24,507 bases of DNA, from the NCBI GenBank assembly GCA_001003205.1, contig LCOU01000002.1, positions 1 to 24,507 of the forward strand, given 5' to 3'. The first letter of the stretch is position 1. The number at the start of each line of letters is the position of its first letter. The notes below the pieces were generated by a model. That model was not told the DNA's origin and ran no database searches. It was given only the letters and a program-made list of their open reading frames with translations. A program made the translations under genes and the position numbers. Below, piece by piece: positions 5,435 to 12,966 of the stretch. This DNA is from Parcubacteria group bacterium GW2011_GWA2_47_8b. GTDB lineage: Bacteria > Patescibacteriota > Minisyncoccia > UBA6257 > WO2-44-18.

Positions 5435-5468
5435 TGTTTAGCGTGAAACAATTGTTTCACGCTAAACA
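5435..5468. promoter_or_regulatory. Pair of hybrid parS-like sites upstream of yraN
   Basis: TGTTTAGCGTGAAACA (5435-5450) and, after two bases, its reverse complement TGTTTCACGCTAAACA (5453-5468). Each has one intact parS half (GTGAAACA) and one half altered at two positions. The pair directly abuts the yraN start, so a protein binding here would cover the promoter. Confidence 0.6.
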
Positions 5469-5480
5469 ATGTTAATCAAG

Positions 5481-5590
5481 TGTTTCACGCTAAACAAATG
5501 TTTCACGTGAAACATTTTTCTAACCTTGAGCTTAAAATATTTCCGGTGTTTAACACAGTGTTTCACACTGCTTTGCCTATTTTGTCAAGT
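5481..5590 (-). repeat. Right arm of the 110-bp inverted repeat
   Basis: Reverse complement of 4905-5014 with scattered substitutions, mainly in the outermost 20 bases and in the stretch next to the parS site. It contains a hybrid site (5481-5496) and a perfect parS-type site (5499-5514). Confidence 0.88.
5499..5514. promoter_or_regulatory. parS-type ParB-binding site (perfect), second copy
   Basis: TGTTTCACGTGAAACA again, 518 bp from the first copy, preceded after two bases by the hybrid TGTTTCACGCTAAACA (5481-5496). The 18-bp start-to-start spacing equals that of the other two pairs. Confidence 0.75.
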
Positions 5591-5642
5591 TTGGCTTGGC
5601 GCCACCCCCTTCGTAAAGTCTCCTCGGGAACCGGAGTCGGCT

Positions 5643-5664
5643 CCCTGCCTGCCGGCAGGCAGGG
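5643..5664. repeat. TGCCTGCCGGCAGGCA-type palindrome, intergenic copy
   Basis: A perfect 22-bp palindrome centred on GCCGGC. Related copies lie inside four genes of this window (near 8202, 15892, 22947 and 23661). Confidence 0.85.
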
Positions 5665-5797
5665 CTCCGGCGGCTCGCCGCTCCTAGGGACTCGCCGATT
5701 TGCCAATAGTTAAGAGTTAATTATAACTATTGACCCAAGCCAAATCGGCTCCGTCACTTTCCCTACAGGAGACTTTACGAAGGGGTTACGTTTACCG

Positions 5798-5821
5798 GCC
5801 ACTATCCTATAGGATAGTGGC
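5798..5821. repeat. Perfect 24-bp palindrome
   Basis: GCCACTATCCTA is followed at once by its reverse complement TAGGATAGTGGC. It lacks a flanking T-tract, so it is not a typical terminator. Confidence 0.85.
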
Positions 5822-5953
5822 TAGAACCCTCCCCCAAGAATGTCTTTGAGGGAAAGTGGAAGATATTGTTGGGGGAGGGGCGTATAAGATGGAGAGGAGA
5901 CTTTACGAAAGGGGAGGAATGTCAGAGAGGGGATTTTGTGTTAAATTTACCGT

Positions 5954-6544
5954 ATGACATTTTTGGAGAGCTTCGTCCTTATAAATCCGCTCATAGCCTA
6001 TTTAATTTTATTCGGGGGAATGTTTATTGAAGGGGAGATATTTTTCCTAACTGCCAGTATTTTTGCCCTTGAGGGCTATTTGAACTTGTGGTGGGTGGCC
6101 GGCGTGGCCTTTGCCGGCGTCATTATTGGAGACGTGGCTTGGTACTATCTTGGCCGCTATTCAAAAGAAACCAGGATAGGGAATTGGGTAAGTCGGAAAT
6201 TTGAAAAACACCAAGGGTGGCTATTGGAGAATATTCAGAATCACTATGTACGCCTCGCCTTTTTTTCTAAATTTTTGTATTACGTAAATCGGATTACGCC
6301 GCTTTTGGCCGGCTGGCAAAAAATGGATTTTAAAAAATTTTTTAAGACTCATTTGATTGCCGGATTTGCTTGGGTGGTGGCCATGACGATACTCGGTAAA
6401 TTTTTCGGCTTGATTATTATAGCCATTGGCACTAAAAAAGTATTTCGCGGCATCCACTGGTTTTTTATCAGCTTGGCGGTGTTGGTTATTGGCGGCGAAT
6501 TTATTTTGAAGCGCTTGTTTGTTAGAAAAGTAATAAAACATTAA
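5954..6544 (+). CDS. DedA-family (VTT domain) membrane protein
   Basis: The 196-residue polytopic membrane protein has the layout of the DedA/SNARE-associated family, now linked to lipid scrambling or flipping. An N-terminal re-entrant-type segment (GGMFIEGEIFFLTASIFALEGYL, residues about 21-43) carries the conserved acidic Glu, followed by GDVAWYYLGRYSKETRIGNWVSRKF (typical GxxxGdxxxYxxGrxxG) and FFSKFLYYVNRITPLLAGWQKMDFKKFF, where other members have FxxRFxPxxRxxxPxxAG; here the residues are partly changed (K for R, N for R). Three further hydrophobic segments follow. It stands alone between the repeat-rich stretch and glgA, and no good Shine-Dalgarno site precedes ATG. Confidence 0.85.
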   Translation: MTFLESFVLINPLIAYLILFGGMFIEGEIFFLTASIFALEGYLNLWWVAGVAFAGVIIGDVAWYYLGRYSKETRIGNWVSRKFEKHQGWLLENIQNHYVRLAFFSKFLYYVNRITPLLAGWQKMDFKKFFKTHLIAGFAWVVAMTILGKFFGLIIIAIGTKKVFRGIHWFFISLAVLVIGGEFILKRLFVRKVIKH

Positions 6545-6551
6545 GGTGAGT

Positions 6552-6557
6552 TATACT
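6552..6557 (+). promoter_or_regulatory. -10-like TATACT just before glgA
   Basis: TATACT ends six bases before the glgA ATG, which would give a leaderless message. AGGTGAG lies at 6544-6550, too far from the ATG to be a good ribosome site. Confidence 0.35.
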
Positions 6558-6563
6558 TAAAAA

Positions 6564-8102
6564 ATGAGCTTGTTTAAACCAAAACCGAAATTGAAGATTT
6601 TATTTGTAGCCACCGAGGCCGCTCCTTTTGCCAAGGCCGGGGGATTGGGGGAGGTGATGTTTTCTTTACCAAGAGCGTTGGTAAAACTTGGTTACGATGC
6701 TCGGGTTATGGTTCCGCGCTACGCCGGCATAGATCTAAACCAATACAATCTTAAAATGGAATTGGAAGGCTTGATGATTCCCACTGACGCGGAAGGGGAA
6801 AGTGAGCCGCGTTACTTGACGTGCAATGTCCGGAAATACGAAGCCGGCGGTATGCCGCGCTCTCCCGTTACGACTTATTTTTTGGAGAACATGGAATACT
6901 ATGAGCAGCGAGCTAATGTCTATGGCTATGCCGATGATGCCGCTCGCTGGGCGCTTTTATGCCGGGGCGTGCTGGAATTTTTGCGCTCGTATAGAAATTG
7001 GAAGCCGGACGTGATTGTTGCCGCCGATTGGCAGACCGGATTCTTGCCCAATTATCTGAAAACCATTTATAAAAACGATCCGTTGCTTGCCTCCATTGCG
7101 ACCGTTTTTACAATTCACAATCTTTATTACCAAGGAATGTTTGATCACCGATTTGTTTCAGAAATGGATTTTGACGACGGCCAATCGCCGGTTGGATCTC
7201 TTTTCAATCCGCGATTGCTGAAGCTTAACGGAATGCGGCGGGGGATTATGTTTGCCGATGTGATTACCACGGTTTCACCAGGCTATGCCAAGGAAATAAC
7301 CACGCCCGAATACGGCGAATTGTTGGACGGATTATTGAGGGAGCGGCGCTCACGGCTGTACGGCGTGATTAACGCCATTGATTATAAGATTTTCAATCCC
7401 GAACTAAGTCCGAATTTAGCCAAACATTACAGTGCCGGTAATTTTGCCAACCGGATTCTCAATAAAACCCATCTTCAAGGCCGCTTCGGTTTGCCCAAAG
7501 ATGAAAAGGTCTTTATTCTCGCGGTCGTTGCGCGTCTTATAGAACAAAAGGGATTTGACTTGCTTCTTCCGGTTGCTGACCAGCTTTTAAATGCGATGAA
7601 TATGCAATTAGTGGTGCTGGGAAACGGCGATGCGAAGTATATGAGTTATTTCCAAGATTTAGAAAAACGATTCCCGGGCCGGGTCGCGGCCAATCTGGTT
7701 TTTGATAAAGAACTTCCGCATTTGATTTACGCGGGAGCGGACGCGGTTTTGGTTCCCTCCAAATTTGAACCTTCGGGCCTGACCCAAATGGAAGCGATGC
7801 GTTATGGTTGCATTCCGATTGTGAGAAAAACAGGCGGCTTGGCCGATACGGTAGAAGATTACGATCCCGGCAAAAATACGGGTACCGGATTTGTGTTTGA
7901 GAACTTTGATTCCATGTCTCTGGTGGTCGCCATTACCCGCGCCTATGAAAATTATCGCAGTTCGGAAATTTGGAGCGGACTGCAGCGTCGAGCGATGGAT
8001 AAAGATTTTTCCTGGAAAAAATCAGCGGATGAATACGCAAAAGTGTTCGCAATCGCCAAATCAATTGTTGAAAATTCTGAAGGCAAGAATGTACTGGGCT
8101 AA
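6564..8102 (+). CDS. glgA: Glycogen/starch synthase (GT5 family)
   Basis: This transferase elongates alpha-1,4-glucan from ADP- or UDP-glucose. The 512-residue length is typical. The N-terminal half begins ILFVATEAAPFAKAGGLGEV, the GT5 donor-binding Lys motif (usually KTGGL; here KAGGL, Lys24), and continues with the Rossmann-like glucan-binding domain. The C-terminal GT-B domain has AVVARLIEQKGFDLL and, at about 400-433, PSKFEPSGLTQMEAMRYGCIPIVRKTGGLADTV, which contains the E-x7-E retaining-transferase signature. It is the first gene of an overlapping run: its last 14 bases overlap the GH57 gene. Together the two suggest glucan building and branching or trimming. Confidence 0.95.
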   Translation: MSLFKPKPKLKILFVATEAAPFAKAGGLGEVMFSLPRALVKLGYDARVMVPRYAGIDLNQYNLKMELEGLMIPTDAEGESEPRYLTCNVRKYEAGGMPRSPVTTYFLENMEYYEQRANVYGYADDAARWALLCRGVLEFLRSYRNWKPDVIVAADWQTGFLPNYLKTIYKNDPLLASIATVFTIHNLYYQGMFDHRFVSEMDFDDGQSPVGSLFNPRLLKLNGMRRGIMFADVITTVSPGYAKEITTPEYGELLDGLLRERRSRLYGVINAIDYKIFNPELSPNLAKHYSAGNFANRILNKTHLQGRFGLPKDEKVFILAVVARLIEQKGFDLLLPVADQLLNAMNMQLVVLGNGDAKYMSYFQDLEKRFPGRVAANLVFDKELPHLIYAGADAVLVPSKFEPSGLTQMEAMRYGCIPIVRKTGGLADTVEDYDPGKNTGTGFVFENFDSMSLVVAITRAYENYRSSEIWSGLQRRAMDKDFSWKKSADEYAKVFAIAKSIVENSEGKNVLG

Positions 8103-9492
8103 CTTCCTTCATATTTATCAGCCGCCGACTCAAAAAGAAATTTGGGTCAGGAGAATAACCGACGAATGTTATAGAAAGCTGTTCGCTGGCATTTTAAAAA
8201 CCCTGCCTCATCGGCAGGCAGGCCTGCCCGCCGGTGAGGTGGGTAAACACGCGCGGCTGACATTGAACATTAATGGCATTTTATGCGAACTTTTGGACAA
8301 GCATGGCGGCCGGGATGTCCTGGAAAACATTAAAAAACTTTTGCAAAACGGCACGCTGGAACTAACCGGTAGCGCGAAGTTTCACGCCTTTTTGCCGTTG
8401 TTACCGGAAAGCGAAATTGAGCGGCAGATACTTTTAAATGAAGCAATTCTTGATAAATATTTTGGGAATTTGTGGCGCGGGCCTGCCGGTAATGGCTTTT
8501 TCAGCCCAGAAATGGCTTATTCCCACAAGGTGGCGGCGGTGGCCGCCCGGCTTGGCTATAAATGGATGGTTATGGATGAGCTTGGTTTTCCGTCGGGGAA
8601 AAAGTATTCGCCGGACACGATATACAAAATAAAAGGCCTGGAAGACTTCTCCGTTTTTTTTAGAGAGAGAAATTTGTCTTTTACGATTTTGTCGGCGCAG
8701 GTTGGCACCGTCCCTACCATATTGCGCTATCTTGGCCAGCGTTTGGAAAAAAACGAATACGTGGTTACGGCAATGGACGGCGAGACCTTCGGGCATCATA
8801 GGCCCGGCCTGGAAACGCTCCTGTTTGATTTGTTGAGTGAAAAAAAGATACAGTCATTGGCGATTGGAGATTTGCCCGGCAAATTCACAAAAACGGAAGA
8901 AATAGAACCAAAAGAATCTACTTGGGCGGTTACAAAAAATGATATTAAAAACAATACGCCCTTTTCCCGTTGGAATAAAAGCGATAACCCAATACAGCAA
9001 AATCAGTGGGAATTGACCAATATTGCCATTGCGGCGGGCAACCGAGCGCCCGTTGACGATAAAGTCCGCGGTTTGTTGGACGCGGCTCTTCACTCCGACC
9101 AATATTGGTGGGCCTCTGCTCGCCCGTGGTGGAGTTTGGAAATGATGGAGCGCGGCGCTTATGAGCTTAAGCAAGTCGTTTTAGAAGCTCCCGCTTCAAC
9201 GGTCCAAGAAAAAAATAGGGCAGAGGAATTATATCGCAATATTGTTTACACCGCCTTGGAGTGGCAGCGGAGCGGTTTAGTAGACGCGATTTCCCGACAA
9301 GAAGACGAGGAGGTGCGCGAACGATTGGAAGAAAAGGAGCAACTCTTCATAACTAAAGATGAGTATCGGCAAATGATTGCCACGCTGGAACAGCAGATGC
9401 ATCTGGCGGCCAAGGCCGAGGAATACCACCGGGCCGCGATGATTAAAGACAGAATTCGGGAGCTTAACGAGGAAATGGAAAAACAGAAATGA
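8089..9492 (+). CDS. GH57 glycoside hydrolase with C-terminal UVR motif
   Basis: The 467-residue protein belongs to glycoside hydrolase family 57 (alpha-amylase or glucan-branching type, alpha-1,4/1,6-glucans). Visible family motifs: HIYQPP near the N-terminus; ELTGSAKFHAFLPLLP; GFFSPEMAYS with the probable nucleophile Glu near 143; AMDGETFGHHRPG with the probable acid/base Asp near 230. The C-terminus (about 425-465, MIATLEQQMHLAAKAEEYHRAAMIKDRIREL) is a good match to the UVR motif of UvrB/UvrC, unusual on a GH57 enzyme. ATG 8089 inside glgA gives MYWANFLHIYQPP, the expected beginning, so I reject the earlier in-frame ATG. Residues about 39-51 (LPHRQAGLPAGEV) come from an inserted palindromic repeat. 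Exact substrate uncertain. Confidence 0.88.
   Translation: MYWANFLHIYQPPTQKEIWVRRITDECYRKLFAGILKTLPHRQAGLPAGEVGKHARLTLNINGILCELLDKHGGRDVLENIKKLLQNGTLELTGSAKFHAFLPLLPESEIERQILLNEAILDKYFGNLWRGPAGNGFFSPEMAYSHKVAAVAARLGYKWMVMDELGFPSGKKYSPDTIYKIKGLEDFSVFFRERNLSFTILSAQVGTVPTILRYLGQRLEKNEYVVTAMDGETFGHHRPGLETLLFDLLSEKKIQSLAIGDLPGKFTKTEEIEPKESTWAVTKNDIKNNTPFSRWNKSDNPIQQNQWELTNIAIAAGNRAPVDDKVRGLLDAALHSDQYWWASARPWWSLEMMERGAYELKQVVLEAPASTVQEKNRAEELYRNIVYTALEWQRSGLVDAISRQEDEEVRERLEEKEQLFITKDEYRQMIATLEQQMHLAAKAEEYHRAAMIKDRIRELNEEMEKQK
8202..8239 (+). repeat. Palindromic repeat read in frame inside the GH57 gene
   Basis: A CCTGCC-rich inverted-repeat segment (core CGGCAGGCAGGCCTGCC) related to the TGCCTGCCGGCAGGCA family. 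It is translated as LPHRQAGLPAGE, an N-terminal loop not expected in the family. Confidence 0.7.
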
Positions 9493-10535
9493 AGTATAAA
9501 TTTTATACGAAATCCGAAAAAGCTTGGGTGGCAATGCTCCAAGACATCAAAGAGGCAAAACACTCCATATATTTGGAGAGTTTTATTTTAACCGACGATT
9601 CGTCAACTCATAATTTTTTTGAAGTACTCAAAGAAAAAGCGCGCCAAGGCGTGATGGTCAAAATAATAATTGATCGCGTTGGCAATCTTTGGCTTGGCTC
9701 AATCAATAGAAAAGAATTTGAAGAGGCGGGAGCTGAAATGCTTTTTTTTAACCGCTGGTTTTATCACTCGCACAGGAAAATTCTGGTCATTGACGAGTCC
9801 GTCGCTTATATTGGCGGAGTGAATGTGGGAGGCGCTTACGCCAATTGGCTGGACTTGCACGTCCGTCTCACCGGAAAGTTGGCGCGCAGCCTTTCTAAAT
9901 CCTTCAGCAGAGTCTACGGCATTGCCGGTGGGCAAGACCCGGCAATTTTAAACATAAGAAAACAACGGAAACTTCCCAAGGCGCGGACAGGGTTATATAA
10001 AGCGAAGTCCTGGCTCATTGAGCATTGGCCCATAAAAGGAAAATCGGCTTTGCGGTATTACTACAAGAAAAAATGCGCCGAGGCAAAAAAAAGCATTACG
10101 ATTGTTACGCCTTATTTCATTCCGCACCGCTGGCTGATTAGATCGTTGCGGGCCGCCGCTAACCGCGGCGTCAAGATTGAGGTAATCGTGCCGGAAAAAA
10201 CTGATGTTTTCATAGCCAACATCGCCCATAGAGTTTTTGCCGACAGCTTAAAAGGCATTCTAACAATTTATTTTATTCCGGAAATGAATCACGCCAAAGT
10301 TTTATTGATTGATAATCGCGATGGATTAGTGGGCTCCAATAACATTGATGCCCAAAGTTTTGATTTTAACTTGGAGGCAAGTATTAGCTTCAGGCGCAAG
10401 GATATGGTGGGGGATCTTAGAACAATTTTAGAGCGTTGGAAGAAATTAGCCGTCCCTTTTAACCCGCACGCTTTGTTGCGCTGGTACTATTATTTCTTGG
10501 GATTTTTTATAAGAATTATTCAGCCGATATTGTAA
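9489..10535 (+). CDS. Phospholipase D-like / cardiolipin synthase-like protein
   Basis: The 348-residue protein has the two HxKxxxxD motifs of the PLD superfamily: HSHRKILVIDESVAYIGGVNVG at about 93-114 and NHAKVLLIDNRDGLVGSNNID at about 266-286. This matches cardiolipin synthase ClsA/ClsB cores, which transfer phosphatidyl groups. Unlike ClsA there are no two N-terminal membrane segments; only the C-terminal WYYYFLGFFIRIIQPIL is hydrophobic, so it may be a peripheral membrane enzyme of the ClsB type. The start overlaps the GH57 stop as ATGA, a sign of translational coupling. The next gene begins on the last base of its stop codon. Confidence 0.88.
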   Translation: MKYKFYTKSEKAWVAMLQDIKEAKHSIYLESFILTDDSSTHNFFEVLKEKARQGVMVKIIIDRVGNLWLGSINRKEFEEAGAEMLFFNRWFYHSHRKILVIDESVAYIGGVNVGGAYANWLDLHVRLTGKLARSLSKSFSRVYGIAGGQDPAILNIRKQRKLPKARTGLYKAKSWLIEHWPIKGKSALRYYYKKKCAEAKKSITIVTPYFIPHRWLIRSLRAAANRGVKIEVIVPEKTDVFIANIAHRVFADSLKGILTIYFIPEMNHAKVLLIDNRDGLVGSNNIDAQSFDFNLEASISFRRKDMVGDLRTILERWKKLAVPFNPHALLRWYYYFLGFFIRIIQPIL

Positions 10536-11366
10536 TGAAAAACACGGGGAAAAAAATCGTGGTCATTGGCGGAGGTACTGGCGTGTTTACCGTTCTTTCG
10601 GGGCTTAAAAAATATTTTTCTGATCTGACGGCCGTCGTTACCATGGCCGATGACGGTGGCTCTACCGGGATTTTGCGCGAGGAATTTGGAATTTTGCCCC
10701 CGGGTGATATTCGCCGGGCGCTTATTGCCCTTTCAACATCCGACAATAAAATGCTGTCCCAGCTTTTTAATTATCGTTTCGCGGAAGGCGGCGGGCTGTC
10801 GGGCCATAGTTTTGGCAACTTAATGATTACCGCGTTGGAGCGGCTTACTGGCAGTTTTGACAAAGCCGTAGAGGAGACGGGAAAGCTTCTTTCGGTGCGC
10901 GGCCGGGTTTTGCCTGTAACCCTGAAGAAAACCGCCCGGTATTTAAACAAGCAAAGCAATTTTTTAAATTGTTATCGGACCGGGAGATTTGTTTACGAGT
11001 TTAATTCCCAATCTTCTGGTTGATGGAATGAGGGAAGCGTTGAAAAAAAGTCGTGCGAAAAAAATTTATTTTGTTAATCTGATGACCAAATTCGGAGAAA
11101 CAACCGGTTTTCAGGCGTCGGATTTTTTACGGACTATAGAGGAGTATCTCGGCAAAAATATTTTGAATTATGCCGTCGTGAACAAGACCAAGCCGACCGC
11201 GATGCGTTTTCGGCCGTATTCCAAAGAAAGAGCAGAGGTTGTTGAGCCGGATTTGAAAAATTTCAACGCTTCCCCCATACCAATCGCCGCAAATCTTCTT
11301 CGTCGGTACGGCTTGCTTAGGCATGACCCAGAAAAAATTGCCGAGATCGTCAGAATGCTTATTTAA
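10535..11366 (+). pseudogene. yvcK: YvcK-family gene with frameshift and internal deletion
   Basis: YvcK (UPF0052/CofD-like) proteins bind UDP-sugars and steer carbon flow and cell shape. The first part has IVVIGGGTGVFTVLSGLK, VVTMADDGGSTG and LPPGDIRRALIALS; the frame then runs out at 11023. The second part, in the +1 frame, reads GPGDLFTSLIPNLLVDG, KKIYFVNLMTKFGET and the C-terminal helices. Removing one A from TTAAATT (10966-10968) restores an open reading NFLIVIGPGDLFTSLIPN, exactly the family sequence, so a one-base insertion or base-calling error explains the shift. Even then only 276 residues remain, against about 320 or more in the family: the stretch after GRVLPVTLKKT appears to be missing about 50 residues. 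Probably inactive; a sequencing error explains only the shift. Confidence 0.8.
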
Positions 11367-11974
11367 CCCGCCTTTCTTATTCTAGAAATTACAAAATCTC
11401 CCACTAGAACCAAAATAATGCCGAGATTGTTAACGAGGAGATCGCTGGAAGTATCAAATGCCCCGGTGACGTTGTGGGCGCCATAGTAGCGATCGCCGAT
11501 CAATTCGGCAATTTCGTAAATTACGCTAAACAGATTGGTGGTGGTCAGAGTAACGTAATAAACGACTATTCTGGGGATGTTGTATTGGTAAAATCTGGAA
11601 ATTACTCGTATTAGATTCAAAAAAAACACCGTGCCTAAGATTCCGGTAGAAAAATGCACAATTTTATCGAAATTTTGTATTTCAAAAAGAGAAAATGTAT
11701 TGGCGCCGAAATCAATGCCGCCAAGGGCGGTTCCCAGAGCCCAAAAAACGGCAGGCAAGTGGCCAAAACGCGTTCGTTTCAAGTACCAATGAGCGCCCTC
11801 TAGAACAAACCAAAGTACAATCGTGGTAAGAAACGGCCCGAGCCAAAGCCTGCCCCATGCGGCCGGTGAGAGGTCGGATTGATCTGCGACCAGGCCATTA
11901 TAAAGCACATAAAAAAGAGTGGCCGCCAAAAAACCGCGGCAAAAATTGACAACCCACTTATTTTGCGACCTCAT
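11363..11974 (-). CDS. DUF2238/YjdF-like membrane protein
   Basis: The 203-residue protein has about five or six hydrophobic segments. The family-like C-terminal part reads FDKIVHFSTGILG, then YEIAELIGDRYYGAHNVTGAFDTSSDLLVNNLG: the D-x-x-x-H, Y-E and D-x-x-D-L-x-x-N positions of DUF2238-type membrane proteins. Function unknown. The ATG lies 17 bases inside the end of recA, so it is translated with the recA operon. The stop overlaps the end of the convergent yvcK gene by four bases. Confidence 0.7.
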   Translation of the reverse strand: MRSQNKWVVNFCRGFLAATLFYVLYNGLVADQSDLSPAAWGRLWLGPFLTTIVLWFVLEGAHWYLKRTRFGHLPAVFWALGTALGGIDFGANTFSLFEIQNFDKIVHFSTGILGTVFFLNLIRVISRFYQYNIPRIVVYYVTLTTTNLFSVIYEIAELIGDRYYGAHNVTGAFDTSSDLLVNNLGIILVLVGDFVISRIRKAG

Positions 11975-12962
11975 AGATCTTCTTTTCTATGGCACGAATA
12001 AGTTTTTTATCTTCCGCCAGCTTGGCTTTCACGGCCTCTATGCCGATGCCTAATTTCTCACCTTCAAAACTGTAACTGGCGCCGGCTTTTGTAATAACTC
12101 CATACTTAAGCGCGGAATTTGCCACATCGGCTTCGTAGGAAAGCCCCTCTCCGTACATAATGTCAAACTCGGCCAGCTTAAACGGAGGAGCAACTTTATT
12201 TTTGACCACTTTGGCGCGGACTCGGTTGCCGACGACGTTGTCTCCCTTTTTAATTTGAGCTTCTCGCCGCACGTCTATTCGCACCGAACAGTAAAATTTA
12301 AGCGCCCGTCCGCCCGGGGTAACTTCCGGGTTGCCGAACATAATGCCGATTTTCTCCCGCAATTGATTAATGAAAATAACAAGGGTGTTGGATTTGGCGG
12401 TAATGGCGGTGAGTTTGCGCAGCGCCTGCGACATTAATCGGGCCTGCAGTCCGATGAATTGGGCGCCCATTTCTCCCTCTATTTCCGCTTTCGGGGTCAG
12501 TGCCGCAACGGAGTCAACTACTACTACGTCAATTATCCCGGAGCGAACCAAGCTTTCCAGGATGTTCAACGCCTCCTCGCCGTTATCCGGCTGTGAAATC
12601 AGCAGTTCTTTGACTTTCACTCCGAGTCTTGCGGCATATTCCGGGTCTAGGGCGTGCTCGGCATCTATGAAAGCGGCCTTGCCCCCTTTATTTTGGGCTT
12701 GGGCTACAACATTGAGCGCCAGCGTGGTTTTTCCGGAAGACTCCGGTCCATAAATTTCCACGATTCTGCCCTTGGGCAATCCACCTACTCCCAGCGCCAA
12801 ATCCAACGAGAATGAACCCGTCGGAATCACATCAACGTTGACCCGCTTGGCTTCGCCGAGCCTCATAATCGCTCCTTCGCCGAACTTGCTCTGTAATGTT
12901 TCCAGCAGTCCCGCCAATTCTTTTTCGGTATCCTTTTTTTCCGGTTCGGGTTTATTCATCAT
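11958..12962 (-). CDS. recA: RecA recombinase
   Basis: RecA coats single-stranded DNA, drives strand exchange and triggers SOS-type responses. The 334-residue protein is complete: LQSKFGEGAIMRLGE at the start, Walker A GPESSGKTTLALNV at about 71-84, Walker B region IIDVVVVDSVAALTPKAEIEGEMG, loop L2 and ATP motif FINQLREKIGIMFGNPEVTPGGRALKFYCSVRID, and an acid- and lysine-rich C-terminus. It starts four bases after the RodZ-like gene ends, so it belongs to the ftsK-rodZ-recA transcript. No LexA-type box or strong ribosome site was seen. Confidence 0.98.
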   Translation of the reverse strand: MMNKPEPEKKDTEKELAGLLETLQSKFGEGAIMRLGEAKRVNVDVIPTGSFSLDLALGVGGLPKGRIVEIYGPESSGKTTLALNVVAQAQNKGGKAAFIDAEHALDPEYAARLGVKVKELLISQPDNGEEALNILESLVRSGIIDVVVVDSVAALTPKAEIEGEMGAQFIGLQARLMSQALRKLTAITAKSNTLVIFINQLREKIGIMFGNPEVTPGGRALKFYCSVRIDVRREAQIKKGDNVVGNRVRAKVVKNKVAPPFKLAEFDIMYGEGLSYEADVANSALKYGVITKAGASYSFEGEKLGIGIEAVKAKLAEDKKLIRAIEKKIYEVAK

Positions 12963-12966
12963 TTTA

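Larger units (their letters stand above)
5591..5953. repeat. Non-coding repeat-rich stretch with nested inverted repeats
   Basis: I see no credible gene here. The stretch holds three copies of one motif (5606-5624 inverted, 5767-5785, and 5895-5914 with one extra A; core GGAGACTTTACGAA), a long hairpin (5694-5712 with 5724-5749), TTTGGCTTGG (5590-5599) against CCAAGCCAAA (5735-5744), a 22-bp GC palindrome (5643-5664) inside CCGGAG/CTCCGG, a 24-bp palindrome (5798-5821), and CCCTCCCCCAA (5828-5838) against TTGGGGGAGGG (5869-5879). Confidence 0.75.

Noticed and set aside
5434..5469. Twelve extra N-terminal codons of yraN
   Set aside because: The codons are the hybrid parS-like sites; the UPF0102 family starts close to MTSKSEVGKIGE.
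5480..5713. Plus-strand frame beginning MFHAKQMFHVKH
   Set aside because: Mirror translation of the right repeat arm; its likeness to the left frame reflects DNA repeats, not a protein family.
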